NCBI GenBank assembly: GCA_033239005.1
Contig: BSQZ01000080.1
Span: 1,457,501 to 1,521,500 of the forward strand
Length of the DNA stretch: 64,000 nucleotides
Source: Lamellibrachia satsuma
Taxonomy: Eukaryota; Annelida; Polychaeta; Sabellida; Siboglinidae
Direction: 5' to 3'
Shown in pieces: positions 51,064 through 63,000 of the stretch. The position numbers were made by a program, and so were the translations under genes. Within the stretch, counting starts at the first letter, position 1, and each line of letters opens with the position of its first letter. A model generated the notes under the pieces. It was not told the DNA's origin and searched no databases. It saw nothing but the letters and a program-made list of their open reading frames with translations.

Positions 51064-54000
51064 TATTTTTTAACTTATGTATATATCTATATATAAATAG
51101 GTTAAAAAATATGTGTTAAATTGGGCCATTTAAAAATGTCTGTTCTTATCAGCGTACACCAACATTTTTTCTCTAGATAACAAGGTAACTCTTTAACACT
51201 AGTGGTGTCATTTGGTGACTTGTGTAGAACAACTGAAAAGTGGTGGCAACTGTTTAACACCAGATGGCGACACTTCAGTTGTTCCACATTAGTCAAATTA
51301 CAATAATTATGAATCATGCTGATTAAAAAGGGGGTGTATGCTAATTAGGGCATGTACAATACAGTATTCAGTTTACTATTGTTCATGTAAACATGTGGAC
51401 ATTTTATATGAAAGCCATGTAGTTTGACAACCAGGTATATCTATTTTATAAGATTATATGACATCATTTTCAAAACCAAACCTAGAACATATATTAAGCA
51501 AAGCCTGAAGACCACAGGGCCAAGGCACAATAACGCACAAATAGGCTGCATAAAACATGGTTAGTACAGCAGTTGTTAATGGGACATCCTATTCCAGTAT
51601 TGATTAATGTATTACTTAAATCGTCCACATATATCGTAAATAAATATGACGATAATATTCTGCCTTGTCGAACAACATTTTGATAAATTAAAAAGTCAGA
51701 TTGTAGCATCCCATTTAATACACAACATATGGGTTCTTTACCAATATAAGAGAATACGTTTTAAGTAATTTGTTGTCTCTAGTGAATCTCCAAACATTAA
51801 AAATATGTGACAATATTCACTTTAAAGGTTGAAAAAATTTAGCTATTTATTTCTGTTTCCTTCTTTAATTATAATAACTTTTACAGCAGTTGTTTTAATT
51901 AACAGTTTTCATTTCCCTATTTTTAAAATGGATGTTGACATTTTTAGGAGTCCAGTTTTGAAAATGTTCAATAGTTATTCAAACAAATCACCACCATTCC
52001 TTCTTTCAGATGTACTGTCGTCAAGCATGGGAAACCTTCAGAAGTCTGTACAGGTGATGATTATCCCATATAATATACCTGCATGATTGCATAAGGGCTA
52101 TTATGTCAGTGACACTGTCTGCACTAGTAATTTGAAATGCTTTATTTTAGATGTTGCAGAAATGAGAGATTATACAGATGTACATACTGGTTATGATGAT
52201 GTATGTATTATGTGGAATCCCTATATAACATATCATTTGATTTTGAGGTTTGATTCATTTAGCATATATATATTATATTCAAGTGTTAAATGGAACCTTA
52301 GCAAATAATAATAAAATACAATATTTATATAGCGCCACAATCACTCTATGATCTAAATGTACAAATGTTGACCTACTCCAGTTGCTCTGTTCAGTTCAAC
52401 TACATGTTTGACATTCCATGGCTGGTGTCACAGTATCCGACTGAATTCAGGTAATATACAAATATCCATGTGACACAGGCACCATTTATTTTATACAAGT
52501 CTTGGTTAAATGTAAAATGTATCTAGGTTACATGCATAATAAAAATAATTAAAATCTGTCCTTCTTTTTATCTTTGTCCTGCTGTCTTTCTTGCAAATTA
52601 TTTACATTACTTAACCTGATTTGTCGAATATTTTAATTCTTTGAATTTGTACCAGTAGCACAAGTTTTCAGAAAAATATTTCGTCTATATAGTTATCAAC
52701 ATAGTTTTCATGTCATGCTGTACAATGTCACTATATCATGGGTGTTGCAGCAAGAAGCCCTTGCTACTTGTGCACGGCTTCCAGAGGCGTGAAAAGGCTG
52801 ACATAGATCTGGAGGCATCTCAGTACGACAACATCAGACTGTGTCAGGCGAGGCTGCAGATCATGTATGGCACACATCACAGGTGGGTGGGAATGATGGT
52901 CTAAGTACAACAACATCAGACTGTGTCAGGCGAGGCTCGAGATCATGTATGGCACACATCACAGGTGGGTGGGAATGATGGTCTAAGTACGACAACATCA
53001 GACTGTGTCAGGCGAGGCTCGAGATCATGTATGGCACACATCACAGGTGGGTGGGAATGATGGTCTAAGACTACTACTGTTGTCCCATTGAAACTAACAC
53101 TAAAGGTCAGTCGGGCAATTCCACATTGCGTACAAAGTTACAATTCGATTTTAATAATTTTGCTCACTTTTTTTTAACTATGCTCTATAAGAATTGAGTG
53201 TATTTATTTTGTGATGTTTGTAAGTGAAATATTGGATGCACCACTGCTAGTAATGGCGTTGTGTTTCGTCCACCCAGTAAGATGATGTTGTGTTTTGTCA
53301 ACTCAGTAAGATGATGTTGTGTTTTGTCCACCCAGTAAGATGATGTGTTTCGTCCACCCAGTAAGATGATGTTGTGTTTCGTCCATCCAGTAAGATGATG
53401 TGTTTCATCCACCCAGTAAGATGATGTGTTTCGTCCACCCAGTAAGATGATGTTGTGTTTCGTCCACCCAGTAAGATGATGTGTTTCGTCCACCCAGTAA
53501 GATGATGTGTTTCGTCCACCCAGTAAGATGATGTTGTGTTTTGTCCACCCAGTAAGATGATGTGTTTCGTCCACCCAGTAAGATGATGTTTTGTTTCGTC
53601 CACCCAGTAAGATGATGTGCTTCGTCCACCTAGTAAGATGATGTGTTTCATCCACCCAGTAAGATGATGTTGTGTTTCGTCCACCCAGTAAGATGATGTT
53701 GTGTTTCGTCCACCCAGTAAGATGATGATGTGTTTCATCCACCCAGTAAGATGATGTGTTTCATCCACCCAGTAAGATGATGTGTTTCGTCCACCCAGTA
53801 AGATGATGTTTTGTTTCGTCCACCCAGTAAGATGATGTTGTGTTTCATCCACCCAGTAAAATGATGTTGTGTTTCGTCCACCCAGTAAGATGATGTGTTT
53901 CATCCACCCAGTAAGATGATGTTGTGTTTCGTCCACCCAGTAAGATGATGTTGTGCTTCATCCACCCAGTAAGATGATGTTGTGTTTCGTCCACCCAGTA

Positions 54001-57000
54001 AGATGATGTTGTGTTTCGTCCAGTGCCATCCACCCAGTAAGATGATGTTTTGTTTCGTCCACCCAGTAAGATGATGTTGTGTTTCATCCACCCAGTAAAA
54101 TGATGTTGTGTTTCGTCCACCCAGTAAGATGATGTGTTTCATCCACCCAGTAAGATGATGTTGTGTTTCGTCCACCCAGTAAGATGATGTTGTGCTTCAT
54201 CCACCCAGTAAGATGATGTTGTGTTTCGTCCACCCAGTAAGATGATGTTGTGTTTCGTCCAGTGCCGTCCACCCAGTAAGATGATGTTGTGTTTCGTCCA
54301 CCCAGTAAGATGATGTTGTGTTTCGTCCAGTGCCGTCCACCCAGTAAGATGATGTTGTGCTTCGTCCACCCAGTAAGATGATGTTGTGTTTCGTCCACCC
54401 AGTAAGATGATGTTGTGCTTCGTCCACCCAGTAAGATGATGTGTTTCGTCCACCCAGTAAGATGATGTTATGTTTCGTCCAGTGCCGTCCACCCAGTAAG
54501 ATGATGTTGTGTTTCGTCCACCCAGTAAGATGATGTTGTGTTTCGTCCACCCAGTAAGATGATGTTGTGTTTCGTCCACCCAGTAAGATGATGTTGTGTT
54601 TCGTCCACCCAGTAAGATGATGTTATGTTTCGTCCACCCAGTAAGATGATGTTGTGTTTCGTCCACCCAGTAAGATGATATGTTTCATCCACTCAGTAAG
54701 ATGATGTTGCGTTTCGTCCACCCAGTAAGATGATGTTATGTTTCGTCCACCCAGTAAGATGATGTTTTGTTTCGTCCACCCAGTAAGATGATGTTGTGTT
54801 TCGTCCACCCAGTAAGATGATGTTGTGTTTCGTCCACCCAGTAAGATGATGCTACTGCTGTATGACTCCGGCCTGCGAGTTGTTATCCACACAGCCAACC
54901 TGGTCCACAGTGACTGGCACCAGAAGTCTCAGGGGTAGGCTATAAGATATTCCTTAACTTATACCAGATTTCTTGCAGAAATGAAAGGATATTTGCTGTA
55001 ATCCACAAAGCTGGGTTCATGGTATCCATTTCTCTTTCAACATAAGTGTAACTAAGCTGGTAAATCTTTATCAGTTTGACTAAGATGAATTTGTTCAGTT
55101 GTGTAAAGAAGTATTTTTTTCTGATTGCTGACATTTCTAACTTTGTAGGCATACAGAGGATGCAGGAAGTGCATTTTCCTTAACATAGAGGCCTCAATGC
55201 TCCAACCTACTGTTGGTGCCACTAGCCACTAGCACAGATAAACCAATATCAAATCATCCGAAAAACATCTCTGAAAAAGGTTTTAGATGTGTATGTTTAA
55301 ATGCAAGGAGCATAGTAAATAAGAAAAACGAATTAAACATTATGGTAGAAGATATTGACCTTCACATAATTGGTATAACTGAATCATGGGCCAACATAGA
55401 TATAACAGATGCTGAATTAGGACTGACAGGATACGTAATGTTTAGGAAAGATCGAATATGAAGAAGGGGCGGGGGAGTTATTTTATATGTTAAAGAATCT
55501 ATTCAGGCTTATGAAATAAAACTAGAAAGGGAAGCAGATTGCGATGAAGCTGTTTGGTGCAAAATTGTTTCAGGAAATTCAAAATTAACTATTGGATTAG
55601 TTTACCGAAGTCCAAACATAAACGAAGAGGACAACACAAAAATAAAAACACTATAAAGGAAGTTAGTAAAGGGGAATGTATCATAATGGGAGATTTTAAC
55701 CATGGACACATACAATGGAATTCTCTAGAGAGCACAGGGATTGAGGATCAACAATTTCTATGTTTAATCCAGGATAGCTTTCTTACTCAGCACGTACTAG
55801 AACCAACCAGGGGAGAAAATGTATTAGATATAGTTTTGTCATCACAAAAAGAATTAGTGGACAATGTAAAAATATTTGAACCATTGGGTAATAGTGACCA
55901 TAATCAAATACATTTTGACATCAATGTAAAATCAGAAAGTAAAAATAAGAAAACGTACAAGAGAAACTTCCACAAAGGTAACTACAAAGATATGAGAAAA
56001 TACTTAGCACAGCTAGATTGGAATAACATGCTGATGAATAAGACCGCAATTGAATGTTGGAATATTCTAAAATATGAAATTGAGAGTATCAACGATAAAT
56101 TTGTTCCCTTCCGAAAACAAGGAAAACGGTGTAGAAAGAAACACTTGTCAAAAGAGGCAATTAGAAAAATAATGCTAAAACAAACTATGTGGAGGGTATA
56201 TAGGCGTACCAGAAAGGAAGAAGACTATGCTAAATACAAAGAGGCACTTAATGCAGCTACAACTGAAATCAGACAATCTAAAAGAAGCTATGAGCAAAAA
56301 CTGGCATGTAACATAAAAAATGACAGCAAGAGTTTTTATGCATATGTCAGGAGTAAACAAAACGTACAAGACAAGGTTGGACCTCTAGAAGACAGTGCTG
56401 GAAATATAATATCACAGGGGTTTTTAATGGCGGAAGACCTAAATGGTTACTTCAGTTCAGTGTTTACCAAAGAAGATATTAGTTCATTACCAACTTCTTC
56501 TTCAACTTTATTCTCAAAAACCTTATTAGGTTACATGAGAATCACAATGTTGCATACTGTTACAATGTGAGATGGCTATAAGTGTATGTAATCCAGGCTT
56601 CAATAATACTTATAAATTACATTGGTAAATGGTTTTACCAAAATACAAAACACAAAAGTATCACAGGAAGATCTACTTACAACTTAAAGCTATTTAAAAT
56701 CTCCTGTACGAATTTACATAATTTAATTAGCTTTGCATGGCTTGTCAAATTAAACAACTGGTCCATTTTTAAAGTGTTTGGTCTCACAAAATAATATCTA
56801 GAAATAATTTAATTCTAGCTTCTTGAAAAAAAGTACATTTAAACAAATAATGAAACTCATCTCCAATATCATTACAATCACACAGAGTACAAAATCTCTC
56901 TTGCCTATCGATTCCACTATACCTGCCTTGCTGAATAGGCAACCGATGATTACAAGTACGAAATTTACACAGAGGTCTAGATAGATTTGGTGGTAACACC

Positions 57001-60000
57001 AGCAAATATTTCTCCATTTTAAAATCATGTTTAATTATTCTGTAGGTTATACACCCATCGCTATTGCAAATATTACTACCCCACTGCTGATGATACTGGT
57101 CAGTAAGTTTCAATTTGACAACTGCTTTAAACCATTTAAGATTCACTATTTCTTGATTCAGCCACAAGTTAGATAGGCCAGTGTTATTTAAAATGTATTT
57201 AACATGAGTAATCCAAGGGGATTCAAAGATATTTTTAACATATAATTGATATAATAATTTATACATAATGCAAGACAGTTTAGATTCCTTTCCCATCAAT
57301 AGTTTCCCCCAAAAATTCAACAATCTGTTTATTTTAATATTTAGTGGAAATTGCCCAAGTTCTCCATAAACCATGGAAGTATGTGTTCTATTGTTTACCC
57401 CAAGTAAAATTTTACAAAATTTCCTATGTAGCTTTTCAATTAACATAATATTTTCACATCCCCATACTTCACATCCATATAACAATATTGGGCATATAAG
57501 GGAATCAAATAGTTCTAACTGGATATCAACAGGAAGTTTTAGCTTCCTAGCTTTAGAAATTAAACATAACATTGCTCGGTTTGCCTGTTCATATAAATGT
57601 CTGATTGCTTTAGAGAATCTACCATTATAGTTAAAATTAATTCCTAGATAGTTATACTTATCTACAATGGCAAGCTTATTTGGTCCAAATTTAAATTCTG
57701 GCAATTTTCTAATCTTCCCCCTTGAGAATACTAACACCTTAGTTTTGGCAGTATTAACATGCAATTTCCAAGTTTTGCAATAGTTAAATAGGGCGTCAAG
57801 TGCAGATTGTAACTGAGTAGGTGACTCTGCTAATACAATTATTGTATCATCAGCATACAGCAACACAAAAAGCTTTCGATACACAACAATGTCCTCTTTT
57901 TCAAAACAATTTTCCATTAGACTAGAAATGTAGGTTAAACCCCCATATGCATTTGACAGATGTGTTTCAAGATCATTCAAAAATAATGCAAACATTAGTG
58001 GTGACAAATTTTCGCCTTGTCGAACTCCAATATTGCATGGGAAGAAAGGTGACAAATGTTTTGTAAATGTATTCATAATACATGATTTGGCTTCCTTATA
58101 TAAGTTAAATATCACAGTGAAAATGTTTCCATCAATATTATTTGATAATAATTTCAACCATAGGAATGTTCTGTTTACAGTGTCAAAAGCCTTTCTGTAG
58201 TCTACAAAGGCACAGTATAAGCGCTTCCTTTTATTTAAGTATAAATCGATTAAATTTTTCAAGACAAATACATGATCCATTGTGGAATAATCATGCCGAA
58301 ATCCAGTTTGTTCCTCCCCCATTATTCCCAATTCATCAATATATTCAGTTAACCTATTATTCAAAACAGAGGTGAATAATTTGCAAAAGCAACTGAGCAG
58401 TGTGATCCCTCTGTAGTTATCTGGGTTAGTTACAGGACCCTTATTTTTATAAATTGGCAAAATAATACCCATGGCCCAATCTTTAGGAATATGGCCAGAT
58501 TTTAGTATGACATTAAACAATTTAACATATACAGAGATCATACAATCCTCAGAATGTTTTAGGAACTCATTTAGGATTAGGTCCAACCCACACGCTTTGT
58601 TGTTTTTTAACTTATGTATACCATTTCTTACTTCCTCAGCTGTAAACATACTATTTAAAAAAATATTATTATTATTGTTTGCAAAATTTTCATAATCATA
58701 GTCATTCTGATCCTCCTCCTCACTAAAACTTAACTTCTTAAAGTGTTCAAAAAAAGTGTTAGTATTAACTGTATTGATTTCTTTACCTTTGTCACCTTTC
58801 GACTCATTAATAATTTTCCAGTAGTCCTTTGGATTCTTACTCTTCATATTTCTTAATTTATTTGCAAAATCCTTAAAATACAATTTGTGCTGCTTGTTAA
58901 TTTCCTTTTTATAGTTCCTACTTGCAATATGTTTGGCATTTCTATTAACATCAGTTTTATCTTTACAGTACACTGCCTTGGCTTGAAAGTAATGTTTTCT
59001 CCTTTCTTTACAGGCTTGATTAAACCATGGTTTACCGTTAGCTTTTTTGTCAATGCTTTTACGCTTCATTGTAGGTCTATAGTTATCCTTCATACAACCA
59101 ACCATTTTAGCAGCACTTTTTAATATATCATTAATGCGATTTACTATATCATTTACTGAAGCCTCATCAATATCATTACACATTAAATTGTCAAGATCTT
59201 TCTCTATATCTACAACATCCTTCAAATTAATACTACTTTTAAAGCTCTATTCACAATCCTTAACCCATTTTGGTTTGTTAAATTGGGCAGTATCATCATT
59301 CTCAGTCATCTCATCCTCCCTTATTGTTGGAACAATTGGGTGTTGCATGGTACATTTAAAGCCCATTTTAACAGGGTTGTGAGCATCAGATAACAATTCA
59401 TCAAATTCCAAAACCTCAAATTCCATTATATTATTAAATGATTGTGGAGAAACAAGAATATAATCAACAGTGCTTACATTTTTGCATGTAGTTGCACCTC
59501 TGTCCCTATCGACACCAATCCTGCCATTAACAATATGGACATTTAGACTTTTACACAATGTGATTAACCTGTGTCCATAATTATTTGTCTTTTTATCTAT
59601 TGAATTTGCCAGTTGCTGATGCTAAATTTCAGGGGGCTAAATCTGACTATTTAGGACCGTTAGTTGTAACTCCAGAATTGGTAGCTAAGAAAATAAAGGC
59701 AATGAAGGATAACAAATCACCGGGAGTGGATGGGATTCCTCCAAAATTACTAATGGAAACAGTAGATCAAATCAGTATACCACTTGCAAGAGTATTCAAC
59801 TTGTCATTAAAAGAGGGAGTTGTTCCATTTGAATGGAAAGAAGCAAACATCATACCATTATTTAAAAAGGGTTCGAGAAATAAATCAGAGAATTACAGAC
59901 CAGTGAGTTTAACGTCAGTGATTTGTAAATTATTAGAAAGGTTAATTAAAGACCATATGGTGGACTTCCTCGTTAAGCATAAATTATTAAATTCATCTCA

Positions 60001-63000
60001 ACATGGATTCCTTAAAGCGAGGTCATGCTTAACAAATATGTTATGTTTTTTGAAAGAAATCACTAAGTGGATAGACATGGGATCGCCAGTAGATATTATC
60101 TACTTAGATTTTCAGAAAGCTTTTGACAAAGTGCCACATCAAAGATTGCTACTTAAATTAAAAGCCCATGGTATCGGGGATAGCATAACTGACTGGATAG
60201 AACAATGGCTGACTGACAGAAGACAATGAGTTGTAGTAGATGGAGAAGTTTCAAATTGGAAATCGGTTTTGAGTGGGGTACCTCAAGGATCAGTATTAGG
60301 ACCTATATTATTCTTAATTTATATCAATGACTTGGACGAGAGTATAACAAGTAACGTACTGAAATTTGCGGATGACACAAGACTGTTTAGAAAGGTTAAT
60401 ACAGATGGTGATAAACAACATTTACAAAACGATCTAGACAGATTAGTGAAATGGTCTGAGAAATGGCAGATGTTGTTCAATTTTGGGAAATGTAAATGCC
60501 TACATACAGGACATGGGAACTTGAATGTAAACTATAAAATGGGAGATACTGTTCTGGGTACTACTGTAAAAGAAAAGGACTTAGGAGTTACAATAAGCGC
60601 TGATATGAAAGTTTCAGAGCAGTGTGGTATTGCAGCTTCAAAGGGTAATCAAATTCTTGGATTGATTAGAAGAAACATAACATACAAGGGAAAAAAGTTA
60701 ATTATACCTCTTTATAAAGCAATAGTTAGACCTCATTTAGAATACTGTATACAAGCATGGAGACCATATCGTAAGAAGGATATAGATACGCTTGAACGCA
60801 TACAAAGGAGAGCAACTAAAATGATTCCAGAACTTAGAGACCTTAGTTATGAAGAACGCCTGAAAGAATGTGGTTTAACAACTCTAGAGACAAGGAGGTT
60901 AAGAGGAGATCAGATTGAAGTTTTTAAGATATTGAATGGGTATGAAAATATTGATAGAAATATGTTTTTCTCACTCAAGAAGGATAGCAGAACTAGAGGA
61001 CATGAGGTAAAATTAGTAAAGGATCAATGTAGATTGGACATCAGGAAGCACTCGTTCTCACAGAGGACAATAAATGAATGGAACAAACTGTCTACAGATT
61101 GTGTAACTGCTAGCAGCGTGAATATGTTTAAAAACAAGGTTGACACATATATCAGGAGGGCGGGTTATAAATAGGTGAACATTGTTGGACTCTCGATAAG
61201 CCAATGGCTTCCTTGTCCACTTGCCATCTGGGCCTTTGGCTTGGATGGCAAATCTTGTTAAATCTTCTTGTTAAATCTGGTGGAGCTCACTAAGTGTACC
61301 TTGGTAGTTAAACTTCATTCGGAATTTCATATGATTAGAACATTGATGAACAGTGTAAACATTGATGAACAGTGTAAACATTGATGAACAGTGTAAACAT
61401 TGACAAACAGTGTAAACATTGATGAACATTGTGTTTTGTCAATGTTTACACTGTTCATAAATGTTTACATTGTTCATAAATGTTTACACTGTTCATAAAT
61501 GTTTACAGTGTTCATCAATGTTTACACTGTTCATTAATGTTTACAATGTTCATCAATGTGTAAACTGTTCATCACTGTTCTAACAATATGAAATTCCGAA
61601 TGAAATTTAACTTGACAAACATGACATTGACATGTGTTGTTGCTGCAGACACCATGAGTGGGTTCAATCAACAAGTTGCTAATATTTTTTGAAGAATACA
61701 ACAAATCTATAATGCTCTAATCTAGCCATTTGCCAATGTTTGTTATGTTATGTAGAGTTTGGGTCAGCCCTGTCTTTCCCAAGTTGGCCAGTGGTTGCAG
61801 CCCAAGAGATGGGGACTCGGAAACAGGTTTCAAGAGAGACCTACTCGAGTACCTTAGAGCCTACAAGCAGCATCACCTGGAGGACTGGATCAGACTTGTC
61901 GGAGAGCATGACATGTCAAGTTCACAGTGAGTGAAAGTGATGTCTTGTTGATCTTTAACTGGGTCACTTTTAGTTGTCATCTCAGCTGCTTTTGTACCTG
62001 TTGTTTCCCCCACAAATAAAAAATTGCGTCATCTTGATATTTCATCTTGATATTTCATCTTGATGTTTCATCTTGATGTTTCATCTTGATGTTTCATCTT
62101 GATGTTTCATCTTGATGTTTCGTCTTGATGTTTCATCTTGATGTTTCATCTTGATGTTTCATCTTGATGTTTCATCTTGATGTTTCGTCTTGATGTTTCA
62201 TCTTGATGTTTCAGCTTGATGTTTCGTCTTGATGTTTCGTCTTGATGTTTCAGCTTGATGTTTCATCTTGATTTGATGTTTCGTCTTGATGCTTCGTCTT
62301 GATGCTTCGTCTTGATGCTTCGTCTTGATGCTTCGTCTTGATGCTTCGTCTTGATGCTTCGTCTTGATGCTTCGTCTTGATGCTTCGTCTTGATGCTTCG
62401 TCTTGATGCTTCGTCTTGATGCTTCGTCTTGATGCTTCGTCTTGATGCTTCGTCTTGTTGCTTCGTCTTGATGCTTCGTCTTGATGCTTCGTCTTGATGC
62501 TTCGTCTTGATGCTTCGTCTTGATGTTTTGTCTTGATGCTTCGTCTTGATGCTTCGTCTTGATGCTTCGTCTTGATGCTTCGTCTTGATGCTTCGTCTTG
62601 ATGCTTCGTCTTGATGCTTCGTCTTGATGCTTCGTCTTGATGCTTCGTCTTGTTGCTTCGTCTTGATGCTTCGTCTTGATGCTTCGTCTTGATGCTTCGT
62701 CAATGTTTATCAAACTGTCTAGGTTGTAATTTTGCCAACACATCATGTGTTACGTCTCACTCAAGTGAATGTATTTTCCTGTCATGAAGTGTAGCACATG
62801 TAGCATTATAATTATAGATTATCAAGGTGTTGATATCTTAAGTCAGTTCTAGAATGTATTCATTGTTTCACATCTTGTTCAGTTTCATAGAAATATATGA
62901 TTCTTATACAGTTGTTAGTCTTTAACCCATCAGGCCCCAGGATTTTATTAAGACATGCTCCCATGTTCCCAGGATTTCTGGCAAATTTCGAGTGATTTTA

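Larger units (their letters stand above)
55250..61272 (+). mobile_element. CR1-like LINE split by a second LINE
   Basis: The left piece (about 55250-56493) holds the endonuclease ([35 protein letters not shown]) and early ORF2 up to [10 protein letters not shown]. The right piece (about 59609-61272) resumes at [20 protein letters not shown], the residues that follow in the 32.6-36.3 kb copy. It continues through the RT ([33 protein letters not shown]) to [28 protein letters not shown] and the AAATCTTGTT tail. A few stops and frameshifts (near 55459 and 60228) inactivate it. It lies in TDP1 intron 6. Confidence 0.88.

Noticed and set aside
53185..54898. Multiple minus-strand frames with [15 protein letters not shown] repeats
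   Set aside because: Product of the 29/26-bp acceptor-site array of TDP1.
62198..62746. Charged repeat protein ([13 protein letters not shown]) on the minus strand
   Set aside because: Product of a 13-bp array in a TDP1 intron.
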